64,000 bases of DNA from Cylindrotheca closterium. Its lineage: Eukaryota > Bacillariophyta > Bacillariophyceae > Bacillariales > Bacillariaceae. A program made the translations under genes and the position numbers. The stretch lies in assembly GCA_933822405.4 (NCBI GenBank), contig CAKOGP040002313.1:62001-126000 (forward strand), written 5' to 3'. The notes below the pieces were generated by a model, which was not told where the DNA came from, ran no database searches, and saw only the letters and a list, made by a program, of their open reading frames with translations. Within the stretch, counting starts at the first letter, position 1, and every line of letters starts with the position of its first letter. Below, piece after piece: positions 1 to 12,882 of the stretch.

Positions 1-3000
1 TGCTGCCTCGCTTGGTGCCTTTGTCGAACAATATGGGACTCAAAGCTGCAACCCAATCGATCTACTGCGCAAATATCTTGGGCATGTTGCGATGAATGTC
101 CATGATGTCTTTGTCACCGACCCTCGCGGGCCACTGGAACTGACATCTTCTGTCCTCACAGGTAGGCTGATTGGTTCATCAATTGCTGCTATGGATGACT
201 TTTGAAGCTGAATGTCCAACACTCACATCTTTGCTTTTCCATCTCTTCAGCATTCGATCTCTACATCAATAGAACCGGTTCCAAACAGCGTCTCGCCCTG
301 TTGTTTTTCGAGCCCGTCGAGAGAACCGGATCCTTCAAGGCTAGCCTGGAACTCTTTGCACTTGATCTGTTGTACTGTGAACTTGTACTGAAGCGGTGCG
401 AAAGGTATGCCCCTACTCCTGTCAATTTTGATGAAGACTGCAGCATTGTTGCACGTATGGTCCTGCCGCTGTTGGAGGCATTCGATGCTTTAGAACAATC
501 TATGGAGAGGACGCAGCATCTAGAAGAGAATCTATTGCAAACGTTTTTCATGCTAGGCATCCGTTCCAAATGGCTGGGGGCTGGATTCTATTTTTGGAGA
601 AGACGAATATCACAAGTTGTATTTGAGTCGAGAGAGGCTGAAGACGAGGCAGTATACTACATTGATGAGGCTAACAAAGCCTTTGAGTCACCAACAGTGA
701 AATTCGCAGCGGTTGCAACGCCTCATTTGGTTTCCCCTGGGCGTACCGAGGCTCATTGGAAAGAGGTAAAGCCAAATCTGCTAGGCAAACTGAGGGACGA
801 CATCCAAGCATCATCCGTTGTATCACATGCAAAGCAAAGGTTTCAGGAACTCGTTGGATCGTTGCATAAAGCCAATGAACAAGCTGACGCTACTATCACT
901 GAGACCAGTGCCAGCACCCTCACAAGTATTGGTGAGGACCTCTTCGAAAGGTACAGGGAAAGCCACGGCAAATCGGGTGCGAAGCATATGGAACTGGTGG
1001 AAGACTTCCTTTTAGTGCATGGTGAAGACCTTTACACTCTTATCAATCCAGCAGAACACGACGATGACGACGACCCCGTTGCCGATCCCATTCCTGTTCA
1101 GACTGTTAGCGTGGGCAATCTCATTCAAATGTCAAATCCAAGCATTCTTTCAATCCTTACAACTTGTTTCAATGTGGACAATGAACACCGAGAACACAGT
1201 ATCCGCCTTTTGGCTCACGTCGCGCTCACAGCAAAGGACTTATTTGATGAGTCACTGGCTAGATCAGTCCAATCACAAGGAGGGGACAACATGGACGATA
1301 GCCACAGTGACGATGATTCCATGATGAGTGATGACGATAGCCGCAACATGGGCACAAAGACAAGGAATACTGATGAGCTGAGGGCGCGCCAGTGTGGCCT
1401 ATTCGTGATTTTCCTGATTCGGAAAATCAAGACGATTTTTTTGACGGTCATGGACAATGAAGAACGCAAAGAATGCTGCATGTCCAGCGATTGCACTTCG
1501 CTGTTAGTCTGCATGTTCGCGTTGTTACGAGACTGGACATGTGGTGGGGGGAAACGATGGCTTCTGCCCGACGACACTTCCGACCAAAGGCTTTTCCTTG
1601 TAATTGTTCAATTCATGGAGGCATTGCGGTGTTCAGCCCCCGCGGATCGATGCAAGGAACTCGAAAGGTTCTTCTTCGTCGGGATTGCAAGGACTATGGT
1701 CGCTCAGTCCAATTCTCTCCTTTCAAGGGTCAACACTCAAGGTAGTCGCACCGGCAGAGCAACACGGCAGAAGTTATGTATCAAGCAAGCCGAGCTTCTC
1801 GGCTTGGTGTTGAACGAGCTCGGGCACTTGTTGTCAGGAAAGCTGGTCACCATTGAAGATTTGCAGATTCGACCAAACGAGATAATCTCAGGAGGGGCAG
1901 AGTCTGTAGAAAAAGATTCATTGAAGCGAGAGACAATTCTGTTCTGCGATGCCGTGTTGAGGTTGTGGAGGTATGGTTCCTTGGCACTATCAAGCGATGA
2001 ACAAGGCGAAAAGTCAACATCTGTTTGCAGCTCGTTTGATCGGCCGATTGTACGATCGATTCAAACTCCTCTGATTGTAGCGATAACTGGCTTGTGCGGC
2101 TCTGCCATTAGGACTGCTACAGAGGCTCACTCAGATGAATCTGGCGTTGATCAGCTATGTCTTACTGACTTCTATGATTCAGATGCTAGTGCAAATGAAT
2201 GGCTTTTGGATTGTGAAGGGCCTGAAGCATCTGAAATCAGACAGCGGATGAGACTTCTCCTTCGGGTAATATGTCACACGGTGTACTGTATCAACATTGT
2301 GATGACTGTTGCGGGCGATAAAAGGGCTGTCTCGAACATGTCTTTAATTGAAAGCAGGCACGAGTACGGACCATTATTGCCTTTAGTCGCCACAAGAGTT
2401 CTGAACTTCTTCGCCGATTCTCTACTTGTGTACTTTGGATCTGGAAATGATCCGGCTTCGCGAAGTGAATCGCTATGGGCAAAGGAGTATCCATATACCA
2501 CTCGATCAACCGGAGAAGTTTTGGTAAGTCCTTCAGTTTGCAATCCGTTGGACCTTCCCAACACAACTAACTGGTTTTTGTCTGTAGGATGTACTACTTC
2601 GAAGGTCGTATCGTTGGCTCTTTGGATTCACGCTAGTTGGTGAAAAAGAAAATACAAGCTCTACCACAGACAATCTAGCTCGCAATCTACAGCCCGAGAG
2701 CACCTCGGCGGCAGCGCGGCTCTACCGATGCATAGTTCGAACATACCCATCCGGAAGAAGGTCTCCACCAAAATCTGCTCTAGAAGTAGTTTCATCGGCG
2801 CTTCCCCCAATCGAAGAAACTGAGAAGAGTAGAAGCCTGAAAGAGTTTGTCTTTCAATCAAACGGTGCAGAGACAGGAACTAAATCTGTCCTTCGCTTGA
2901 TGGAAAAGGCAGAATCATGGAATCGCCCGTTTAAGAAGATCAAGGATTTGCTAGACCAAGAGCAAGAAGTGTCGGAAATCACGAGTGTAGCCGCAGGTGC

Positions 3001-5616
3001 TTCTTCGACGGCGGATGAAGCCTATCGGGTACGTCGAGGAATCTCTAGCGAGCTTGCAAGTGGGCAAGTTCCAGCGAACCTCGCCGATACTGGGCAAAAG
3101 GGGAAGTCGGATTCATCGAGTGAGGACGAACGTTTGCTTTGCTTGAAGCACGAAGAAGAAGCTTCGAAAAAATTCTTGGCCATAATTGACGACATCTGCC
3201 TCGGAAATGCAAATGATACAACTAGCTGGTACAGAGCTGCTCAATGTGTCGCTCTGAAAGCAGAGCTCATAGCTGATCGTCTCGGACTATCGAAAGGATA
3301 CGCAAGAAGCAATGACTTCTCCGCTCCAAGTCAACCTCGCCGTCTGAAGAAAAGGCTCACTCTTGATGTCTTGGAAGCGGAGCAAAAGAGAGAGGATTTG
3401 AAGATCTCGCAGAACTGGGTGACGGTTCTTGGGCAAGATTTATCTGTTTATGTTCGGCACTCTTGGTCTTCTTTCTCGTCCTTGCAGGCTTGTTCAGATG
3501 AGATTAAGAAGAGTCTCGGTGATCGGGGAAATCTTGACAAGAGCCAAAAGACTCTAGAAATGGTTGCATTGAAGAACCTTGAGAAAATGAATGCATCTCA
3601 AAAGTTCCTAGAATGGCAAGAGGCATGGGGTGGTATCTTCGTTTTCGCTCTAAAGAAGTTGGCGCTAAGATTGCTATGCACTGCACTGTTTATGGTCGAG
3701 TCGAAAGAAAAGGTTGAAAGCGATGACAAGATTTTGAATTCCGAGATATGTGAGGCGATTGGTGTTGCACTGTACTCTCAAATGATGGCATCACAAAACT
3801 ATGGCTATCCGATGCATACTATGAGTGAAGACCGGAAACGCAGCATCGCCATGGTAGCAAAGGTTGCATTTGAGCGTGCTGCAAATGGCATTAAGGAAGA
3901 CGAGAGCCAAGAAACTTGGGATTTGACTTTTATGGTTGGGAAGGTAAGTGATCCGTTCGTTTCCTTCAGTGCTCTTTTCAAATTCTAACCGATTTTATTT
4001 GATGATTCAGTGCCACGAAAAGATCGCTTCTACTTTCAAGAGGGAGACATTTACGGAGTCTACCAGACTCTATGAAAAGCACATGTCTCTTGCAATGAGC
4101 AGTTATGCTTCAGCATTAGAGCAAGCCAAGGCCATTGACGAGGATGGAGGTCATGTCATCAGCCAGCAAGGCGGCAGCTCCCATGGGTCGACGGAGGTGC
4201 TTTATAGGATCCATGCATCTAGATTGAAGTGCTTGATTTCCTTAGCGTCCTACGACGATGATTGCATGGAAAACGCTGAAGTAGAAGCTTTGCGGCTAAC
4301 AGAGGCGCACTGGTACAAAGTACAGGACGAAGCCGAAACCACCAATGCACCATTGGGAAAGCGAGACCGAATCTGGAATGTGGTGGCAGATGTTGTGGCT
4401 GGCCTTGCCCAGTGTCGGATGGATGACCATTTCTTTCATCGGTCTGTTTACCGACACGCGCAGGCGCTGATGTGGGCACCTGTGTTGCTCGACCCTGCTT
4501 CTCGAGAGGGAAGTCTTGGTATGGTACAAGCAACCAAGAGTCATATTGTGAGAGGACTGAACAATTCTACGCACGCAGCATACAGTGCTGAGGTTGTCAT
4601 CAGAACATTGTTTGATCGGAAAAGGTACTCTTTCTTCACGAATATCACATAATTTGGTTGTATCCGTTGCTAATCCTCGCCTTCGTTGCTACAGGGCACA
4701 ACTTTGCGCCGTTTGGTTGACGAGCGATGCTTCCAACTCTCCTTTCCAGGTATTGAATAGCTCAAATAGGAAGTACGACTCTTTGCGAGGCAAATATATT
4801 GGAGCATACATTGAAGCGCTCCGACTGTGCAATCGCTGGAGTGAATTGGAGCAATTCACCAAACTCCTATGTCACAGCAAGCGAGATGCTGCAAATTACT
4901 TTCAAGCAAGCGCTTTGGAGGGAGGCAATCCACCATCAAAATCTCACGCAAATGATTGCATCTTGTACAAAAAGGATTCCGCATTGATGTCCAAAGGTTT
5001 TGGAATATCGGCAAAGCGACAGGCGAACAGTGTTTTTGCCGAACTCATTATGAAAAAGATATCAGATACTGACATCGAAAAAGGTATGGAGGTAGAAAGC
5101 AATTTGAAACAAGCTTATGCCTGTTTCCTTCGGTTACACTGCTCGGATGACGACATCAAGAGAACAAGTGCAATAAAGTACGGGGTATCATCTATCAAGG
5201 AGGTTGAAGCACTTTGCCAGGCATTCTTGGAAACAGAACATGCAAAGACAGTCAAGACAGATAGCAATGATTGGTCCGGAGGAGCCCAAAAGAAATCCGT
5301 TTTCGATGAGGCCCTTTCGAAGTGCCGAGCATTGTTTCCCACACTATCTGGCAACTTTCTCTTCAAACAGTCTAGTAAGTCAAAGGACAAAGACAGTACA
5401 TCAGGAGGAAAGAAAAGAAAACGCCCCTCTGAATCGGCAGAATCGGGAGATCCAACCACCAAACAATTTGAAATTTCAGTCCCTCAAGAGCTTGCCGCTG
5501 GTGATCAATTCGTCACAACCATCAGCTTTGGAGAGAATGTCACTAAGAAGGTGAAGCTGACCGTACCCAAAGGAAATCCCAAAACTCTGCGATTTAGCCT
5601 GAAAATAGATGATTAA
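1..5616 (+). CDS. CABIN1/HIR3-like TPR protein, 5' partial
   Basis: Exons 1-161, 251-2523, 2588-3943, 4011-4624 and 4695-5616; every GT-AG junction keeps phase, and the frame is open to the window edge, so the N-terminus is missing. The assignment rests on the block at about 3900-4240, where WDLTFMVGK is followed by EVLYRIHASRLKCL. This corresponds to the conserved 'YMLGK ... YRLHAS-LK' block of CABIN1/calcineurin-binding-protein homologues, which are HIR3-type subunits of the HIRA histone H3.3 chaperone complex. A nuclear chromatin role follows from the family and is not shown here. Acidic runs (DDDDD near 1065 and DD-rich stretches at 1300-1345) and a KKRKRP basic patch near 5415 fit a nuclear protein. 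The last ~45 residues (VPQELAAGDQF to the stop) form a compact beta-like 'VP-x-G' module that I do not associate with animal CABIN1. The alternative is an unrelated large helical-repeat protein. Confidence 0.62.
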
Positions 5617-5872
5617 AATTTTAAAATTTAACGTGCTATAATACCTTCTACCGGTAGTAACGAACGAGCTTGGGTTCGAAGTTGGGTGGTTTTTTAAAAA
5701 AAGACACGTTTGGACTGTGCTTGACACGTGTCCTTTCTCATTTTTTCCATGGTCGACACGCTTGGTCGTACGAATCGGGTGGTCGCAAATCCACGTATGC
5801 ATGTGAGAAGCAGCGAGATTTTTGTTGGAATGAGGAGAGCATTGATTCGATTCATTCAAGCATTGATTCAGG
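5617..5872. promoter_or_regulatory. Intergenic: 3' end of CABIN1-like gene and promoter/5' UTR of the hemerythrin-RING gene
   Basis: AT-rich after the stop at 5616. It holds an inverted TACCGGTA at about 5650 and a polyA-like run near 5696. No other gene is visible. Two short frames overlap the start of the downstream gene in other phases and have no recognisable content. Confidence 0.4.
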
Positions 5873-8327
5873 ATGGAAGAATCATCTGTGGAGGGAGAAA
5901 GGGAAACCATGGCGAAAGCCCGATTGACCCAAAGGCGGAAAGAGCTCTTTGGAGATTGCAGACTAATTGAGATCATCCATCTCCACGATTGTTTACGTGG
6001 AGAGCTGAACGCGCTCGAAAAGGGTGTTCTGGAAGTGAGTCAGTCGTTGCTGGACACTGGAAATCAAGAAATTCTCGTCAAGCTGGAAAAAGAAGTGACC
6101 AGCCGCTTCCAGATTATTTGGTCAGTCTTCAAAGCACATAGTTCAGCTGAAGATGAATTCATTTGGCCTACATTGCGATCGAAAACGAAAGGAAAGGTAA
6201 CCGGAAGCCCTTCCTATAGACCTGACCAAGATGCTGAAGATGTTCCACAAGATCTGAATGTTGTTGAACAAGAAGAATACGAAGAGGACCATGCAGACGA
6301 AGAGCGCATGTTTTCTACTATGAATAGAATGCTGATCGAACTTCGTCATTTGCTTTCACAACCGACCACCGCGTTGTCAAAGACTGCACAACCAACGAAA
6401 ACGGCGACTGGAACTTCGATAATAACAGACGAAGCCAGCATTGCGCCAACCTGTGTCGAAGGCGATTCTGTGCACGAGGTTATGCAACAGTTGAACAACC
6501 ATGTGAAACATCTTTCTCGCCATCTCCAACAACACTTGGAGAAGGAGGAGAATCAGTGCATGCCGCTTGTCGTCAAGCACCTAACCAAGGACGAAATTCA
6601 TGATTTGGTTGGAAAAATTATGGGAAAGAGATCATGCGACATGATTGCTCAGATCATGACGATGGCTGTGCAGAATCTTGGCGAGGCGGAAAGAGCTCAG
6701 ATGGTAGACTACATGAAAGAAGCCATGGCTGGTACGTTTTTCGATCGATGGTTGGCAATGTCAGGTTGGATGGAACCAGAGGAAAAGAAAGAAGAACCTG
6801 CTGAAACAGCAGATGCTTCCAACAATAAAAGGACACACGAAGCTGGCAACGGGGCCGGAGAAGAGACAAAAAGAATTAGATTGGATCAATTGATTGCCCA
6901 TGCCATTGTTGGGAAACCAGCGCAAACAACTCCAAAAACAGCTGAACTGCGCCGAAACTTGGGTTCTAGACTCACAACTGAGAAAGAACTTGAAAAACTG
7001 ATCCGTGCGGTAGCAACAAACCCAACTCTGTCATCAAAACAGAAAAACACAACGATTCAAGGATTGAGGCAGTCAATTTGGAAGAGGAATCAAGGCATCA
7101 AGAAACAAGCAGAAGCCAAAGTTGAAAGCAAGGACGCTCCAGCGTGTTCGGTTGACCCTTCATCTACTACTCCAAGGTAAGATCCCTTCTCACTTTGGTC
7201 ATTTGAGTTCGATCCAGAAGGTCAGCTAAATTGTGTTTGTCTTGTCATATGTAGTGCCACAGCAAAGCCAGTAATGTCAGGAACGTGCATTCCTACACAA
7301 CGCGGAATCCCACCAACACAGTTCTTCGTCAAGAACAGTGACGGAAAGACTATAAAGGCTTGGGATAGGTAAAGTTGACGTGTGAACTGCATGATCTTTC
7401 TTTCCACAATTGCTTTCTAACGTACGTCGCGTGTCTCCATGTAGCTCTGATTCGATCACCAACTCAACTGTTCCAGTTCCAACATTCTCCACAACTGAGC
7501 TAGCTCCAACTTTCCATGACGGTGCATCTGGTGCTGTTCTTGGTTGCCCGCACTACGCTCGTTCGTGTAAACTTCGGCACCCGGTTTCTGGACGATTGTA
7601 TACCTGTCGACTATGTTGTGAACAGGACAGAGAAAACCCTGCGAAAGAAAAAGACGAGCCGCTCGATAGATATACTGTCAAGGAAGTCATGTGCATGAAG
7701 TGCAACACGCTCCAACCAGCTCGAGATAAATGCTTGAATTCAAGTTGTGAATCACACGACAAGTCATTCGCGAAGTACTTCTGTCGTATTTGCCATCTCT
7801 ATGACAACAGGCCCAGACCAATTTTTCATTGTCCATACTGCAACACTTGCCGAATGGGCAAAGGTCTGGGTATTGATTTCTACCATTGCGTGAGATGCAA
7901 TGCCTGTGTTTCAATGGACGACAAAGAACATCGATGCATTCCTCAAAAGCTTGAAAGTACCTGCCCAATCTGTCACGACACTCTCTTCCAATCAACGGAA
8001 GCTCTCAAAGGTCTCAAATGTGGTCACGTCATGCACCTGTCTTGTTTCACAAAATATCGACGTTCACAAAGCTATACTTGTCCCATCTGCAAGAAATGTA
8101 TGGAAGACATGAATGACTATTTTGCGTTGCTGGACGCTGCTGTTCGAATGCAACCGATGCCATTTGAATATATGAATACTTACAGTAACATTTACTGTCA
8201 AGATTGTCAAAAGTCTGGTCAGTGTAAGTATCACTTTGTTGGGCAGAAGTGTCCAACCTGTGGCTCATACAATACTAGGGAGCTTGGACGAGTCCAAGCC
8301 CAGACCACTCCAGTCGCCTACACCTAA
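5873..8327 (+). CDS. BRUTUS/HRZ-like hemerythrin, CHY/CTCHY zinc-finger and RING E3 ubiquitin ligase
   Basis: Exons 5873-7176, 7255-7368 and 7445-8327 give 766 residues. The N-terminal half is hemerythrin-like, with likely di-iron ligands H38, H89/E93 (HxxxE), H140/E144 (HxxxE), H210 and H221/E225 (HxxxE). It continues into the 'MPLVVKHLTKDEIHDLVG ... GTFFDRWL' segment typical of BRUTUS-type proteins. The C-terminal half is a CHY zinc finger starting at C507-P-H, a CTCHY-type cysteine-rich block and a RING from about residue 646 (CPICHD ... CGHVMH ... CPICKK), ending in a further zinc ribbon (CPTCGSYNTREL). In plants this family senses iron and ubiquitinates regulators of iron uptake. Plant BRUTUS carries three hemerythrin modules and is about 1250 residues; this form is shorter and seems to carry one split or compact module. 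The start is the first ATG of the open frame. Confidence 0.88.
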
Positions 8328-8374
8328 TCACTCTGTAAAGTACTTAGTAGACTACATGATTTGCGTCATTAATT

Positions 8375-11130
8375 TTACTCGTCGTCAGAGTCGGGACCAC
8401 CGCCTTCAACGATATCAGGAAAGTCAAAGTTGTCACCATCGCCCTCTTCCATGGGTGCATCCTCTTCGTCTGACGAATGCGTAGGGTCGACAATTTCGTC
8501 ATTCTTCCCCTCTTGGTCTCGTTTTTGAGGATCTGTTTCAGGACTCTCGGGCTTTTCTTCAACCCCTGTCTTTGCAATCGCAGCTTGAGGCTTCGTGGGC
8601 TCTGTAGCCACCTCTTTCTCAGCCTGGTTTTCAACCTTCGAATCCTCTTTCCCAGACGCCTTCGGTTTTGGTGGTGTCTCGACCTTCTTCCGTTTTCTAA
8701 AAGTTTCTTCTGCCTCTTCATTCTGCCGGCGACGCTTTTCCTCTGCCTTCTTTTTCTTCATAGCTTCGTCAGCACGTTGTGCCCTGGCAATATCTGCTCT
8801 GGTCTTTTGTAAATCGTTCACCAGATCTGACGCGGCCCTCTCTGGAGCTGCTGTTGACTCTTGACGTGGTTGATTCGAAACAACCCTCGACACATAGAGA
8901 AGTGCTGGTGCACGGGGTACCGAAACAGTATTGCAGACCATCAAGAGTGACTTGGCAGACTTACAAACATTGACGTCAGCATGATTCTCACATCTTCTGC
9001 CTATCCGAACAATGGAGTCATACATTGAAGTCATTGATCCATCATTCCAGGGGGTAGTGATGCAACACAATGATAATTCGAGCATGGCAATGGTCGGAGC
9101 CGACGAAGAAAGCACTGTTTGCTGCTTTTCCATTTCCACCAATCCAGTGAGCACCGTCGAATCGATCAGAGATCGAGATGACATATCTAGATATCCTCCA
9201 CAAGAAACGAGTACAGTGCGCAAGCAACCCAGTGCTGCAACTCTATTTTCGAAAGGCAAACCATGAGCTTGTGCGTAGAGAATACAAAGTTCATCACAGC
9301 GATGGATACTCACACTAAGTCAACTCTTTCAGAGCTTGAACCCCAAGAGTCGTCAAGTAATCCGTTGGCTTCGTTTCCCCGGATGACTTCTTCCAGAAAG
9401 CAACCAGCAACATATTCCGCAGCCATCTCTCCCTCACTTCTGGATGTTCTGGAAGAAGTGGCAGACTTTTCCTTCCTCCCAATTCCAAAATGTGCGATTG
9501 AGGCTGTGAGTGTATTGATGGCAACTGTTCGAAGGGCGATCGATTGATGCAGCCACTTTCGTTTCTTTCCGTCTACGCCGGACCTTGTTGGATCCAAAGC
9601 TTTCCTCAATGGAGCTGAACAGGATGTTAGCAAGGATGCGTAGGATATCCGAGATATTCGGACAGAATGAGGCAACAGTGTCGGCCCTCCCAGACACTGT
9701 AGAAGAATGTCCAACATGTTGTGTCCAAAAGTCTTCAGATCATTGCCGAGCATGGTTGCCGCGATTCGGGGGCTGAGCAAACCTCCATCAATGGACTCGT
9801 TTCTCAGTCGCTTCTTCGTTTTATAGAACAGATTTTCAGCCGAAAGTGGAAAGGTAACAAACGTTTCAATGACATCCAAGATGCTTTGCACATTCACTTT
9901 CGCACCACTCATCATGGATGCATTCGCGCCGTGGCCAATTCCGTCGAGTAGCAATAAGGACTGGAAACACTTTGTCAGTCCGGAGAGAAAGCATCGAAAG
10001 GTCAAGGCTCGATCCATTTCATCCGACAAATCTTCCTTGACACATTTCCGCCACAGTTGATAAGCAGTTCGAGTCTCTTCGGCCAGATTACTATCGTCCT
10101 CCTTCTTGTTGGTCTTCGACGATGTCGCCAATGGGGCCATTGCCTTGGTAGAACGTGCCAACAAATCAATCACATCTGACATGGTCTGATTCCACAGATC
10201 AGAAGGGGAGGTCCGATCCGTACCACCGGCAGCTGGAAGGGTAGCAATGAGTCGAGCGGAACACGTTTGAACATCACTATCATTGACAGTCAAGAACAAC
10301 CAGGATAGCTGTCTCAAGTCGGACAAGAGACGATGACTTCGAGACAGTTTCGTTCCAAATAGGCTCACCAAAGACGACGTGGCCTTGAGACAGGATACCA
10401 GTGGATCAATGTGCCGATCCGCATCCAGTTGTGCCAAGGTGAGACATTGAGAAGGCGACGTGCCTGTCACTTGTTTGGTGTAGGTTTGAATGCCGCTACT
10501 GAGCGAAGTCATAGCCTTGACAAGCCCTGCCAACAAGGGCTTTCCAGTCTGGAGAATCAATTCGTATTCTGCCTGACAGCACACATCGAGTGAATTGGAC
10601 TCTTGGACGAATTGACTAACTGCCACGCATAGTTCGGCTGTCAGTGCCAGGACGAGATTTCGATCGGTTTGAAACATGGAATCATCGCCTGCATTCTCCA
10701 CGTTTAAAACTCGAAGTATTGCTGTAAATATGAGAGCTTCCTGTTCGTAGCCTGAAGAATCTGCAGACTCGGCCTCGTTCGAAGTGTCCATAGATAGGCT
10801 GTTGTTCTTTTGTTTGTTGTTCTTGTTCCCTTTGGGGCGTTTGGTCTTGATGCTCGTCTTGAGAGACAGCAAAATCTTCCCAGCCCTAATACTATCCCCA
10901 TGTAACATTCCATGTCGTGAAAATAATGAAATTAGTTGGTTGAACAATGATACCGCATCGTCGATTGTGTTTTCCGAATTGACATCGTCAGCGGATTGAC
11001 CACTAAAGATCTTTTCCAGACGTCGGACAGTATTCAGCAACTTCTGACCGAATCCCTTCTGTGAATTCTCTTGTAGTTCGTCTAAATTTTCTGGAAATGG
11101 AGGGTTGATCCCTTCATGGATTGCTAACAT
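8375..11130 (-). CDS. Nuclear HEAT-like protein with charged C-terminal tail, possibly RIX1/PELP1-like
   Basis: Exons (minus) 11130-9314 and 9242-8375. The 71-base intron 9313-9243 (GTGAGT...TAG) joins the frames as GT|A. The product is about 894 residues. The first ~690 residues are helical and leucine-rich without a clear catalytic motif. The tail is strongly Lys/Arg/Glu-rich (AMKKKKAEEKRRRQNEEAEE, RKRKKVE) and ends in an acidic stretch (PDSDDE). A helical-repeat body with a nuclear-localising, acidic tail recalls PELP1/RIX1 ribosome-biogenesis proteins, but this is a general resemblance and not a motif match. The start is ATG at 11130; an in-frame TTG further upstream was not used. It lies only 57 bases from the first ATG of the divergent TRM13 gene, so the promoter must be shared. 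Confidence 0.6.
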
Positions 11131-11187
11131 GTTTTGGATTGAGGTTGGTTTTATGTTTTGTTTCGTCAAAAAAACGGGAAAAAGTGG

Positions 11188-12882
11188 ATGGTGATTTTGA
11201 TGACGTTCGTCCGCTGCACGGATATGAAAACATCACAGAATGCTACTGACATGACAACAACTGTACTGCTGTGCAACATGACAACTGCTACCGACACAGA
11301 GAAGCCTAAAATACCAGAACTACCGCCCAACTGGGATAGATGTCATGCTTACATGGAGACAAAGCGTCGATACTGCCGCCAACAGCGTCGTGGTACATAT
11401 ATGTATTGTGGGAATCATAGCCATCTGCTGCATGCATCCAACGACAGCAACTCGAATGGTGGGAACGACAGCAATGGGGATAGCCAGACAAAGGAACGCA
11501 AGAGGATACCTTGTCCAGTGGATCAATCGCACATGATTTGGGAAGACCAGGTCGCCAAACATATACCGATTTGCCCGAAAACAAAGAAACGAAAGAGAGA
11601 GGAAGCACAAAATTACTTTCAAAAAGACATCAACAATGGTGGATTCGGTGACATTTGCACAGCAATAACAACCAAGGACCATGATAAAGCCGAAGACGAG
11701 ATGGAATGGGCAAAACAGCTAGCATTGCGGATACTAGAGGTGCATCAGAAGCTGTTTTCTACGGAAGCCAATGCGACAACCAACACACCTCAAGACCTTA
11801 CTTTTGAAGAAGTACACAATTGTATTGAAATGAGAGACTATTCGGCACAGGAGCTGAGTGCAGGAATTGCCGACGGCTTTCAAGCACACCGTATCCGATC
11901 CGGAGGTGCCAGACATATCCCACAGCTTGCCAGTCTGATTGGGCATTTGAGGGCGATTGGAGTTCTACCGAGCGCACCATCAGACATTAAAGCAACAACA
12001 GAAAAGCCTCTACTTTTGATTGATATGGGAGCTGGACGTGGTATGTTGGGTCTGGCGGCAGCAGGAGTTTCGCGATCTCATGGTTTGGAGACGCACTTGA
12101 TGATGGTGGAACGGGCAGGTACCAGATCCAAAGCCGAAAAGATCTTACGCAACCTTGGAGGAGACAAACACGGTTCTACCAGTTCTGCCTCTAGTGGCTC
12201 CTATCTTTCTTTTGACAATGTCCAATGGTCACGTATCAAGTGCGATTTGTCACATGTCAATCTGAAGGTGTTGTTGGAGAAACCGGAATTGAAAGACTGC
12301 AAGGTCGTCATAATTGCCAAGCATTTGTGCGGTGTTGGTTCAGATCTCGCCCTCAAGGCGGTCGAACCTGTCAAAGAACGAGTGGATGCATGTATCTTTG
12401 CAACCTGTTGCCATGGTGTTTGCAACTGGTGTGGTTATGTTGGAAGGGACTACCTACGACGGCATATGGATACTGAAAAAACTAGCTTTGGCCCAAAAGA
12501 GTTTGATTTGCTACGACAGTGGTGTGCAGGTTCGGTCGCCATTCAACCCCGAATTAGTGAAGATGGACAAAATAACGGCGGTGCCGAAGCAGAAGACGAT
12601 GCTGACGAAGGAGAAGCGGAGCATTCCTTACCCACAGAATCGACAAGGCCTTCTCGCAGCAATATATCTGCTGTTGTAGAGTCATTGGACCTGAAATGTG
12701 GCATTGCTGGTCTTGGACGCGCCTGTCAGAGATTAATTGACTATGGGCGATTGCAGTACCTACGCCACAACCTATTTGATGGCATTGATGTTGCCAATGT
12801 ACGCATCTTTCACTATGTTCCGCCTCAAACAACCCCTCAAAATGCTTTATTGGTAGCAACCCGAATGAAAGCAGTACAGTAA
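11188..12882 (+). CDS. TRM13: tRNA 2'-O-methyltransferase TRM13
   Basis: Single exon, about 564 residues from the ATG at 11188; ATGs at 11224 and 11278 are alternatives. Order of parts: a TRM13-type CCCH zinc finger (WDRCHAYMETKRRYCRQQ ... YCGNH), a U11-48K-type CHHC finger (IPCPVDQSHMIWEDQVAKHI), and the methyltransferase domain with the SAM-binding loop LLLIDMGAGRGMLGLAAAG. This is followed by the family signatures KHLCGVGSDLAL and ATCCHGVCNWCGY, and the C-terminus RIFHYVPP...NALLVATR. TRM13 methylates the ribose at position 4 of the acceptor stem of certain tRNAs. An acidic insert at about 12580-12630 is the only irregularity. The gene is divergent from the RIX1-like gene with almost no space between. 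Confidence 0.92.
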   Translation: MVILMTFVRCTDMKTSQNATDMTTTVLLCNMTTATDTEKPKIPELPPNWDRCHAYMETKRRYCRQQRRGTYMYCGNHSHLLHASNDSNSNGGNDSNGDSQTKERKRIPCPVDQSHMIWEDQVAKHIPICPKTKKRKREEAQNYFQKDINNGGFGDICTAITTKDHDKAEDEMEWAKQLALRILEVHQKLFSTEANATTNTPQDLTFEEVHNCIEMRDYSAQELSAGIADGFQAHRIRSGGARHIPQLASLIGHLRAIGVLPSAPSDIKATTEKPLLLIDMGAGRGMLGLAAAGVSRSHGLETHLMMVERAGTRSKAEKILRNLGGDKHGSTSSASSGSYLSFDNVQWSRIKCDLSHVNLKVLLEKPELKDCKVVIIAKHLCGVGSDLALKAVEPVKERVDACIFATCCHGVCNWCGYVGRDYLRRHMDTEKTSFGPKEFDLLRQWCAGSVAIQPRISEDGQNNGGAEAEDDADEGEAEHSLPTESTRPSRSNISAVVESLDLKCGIAGLGRACQRLIDYGRLQYLRHNLFDGIDVANVRIFHYVPPQTTPQNALLVATRMKAVQ

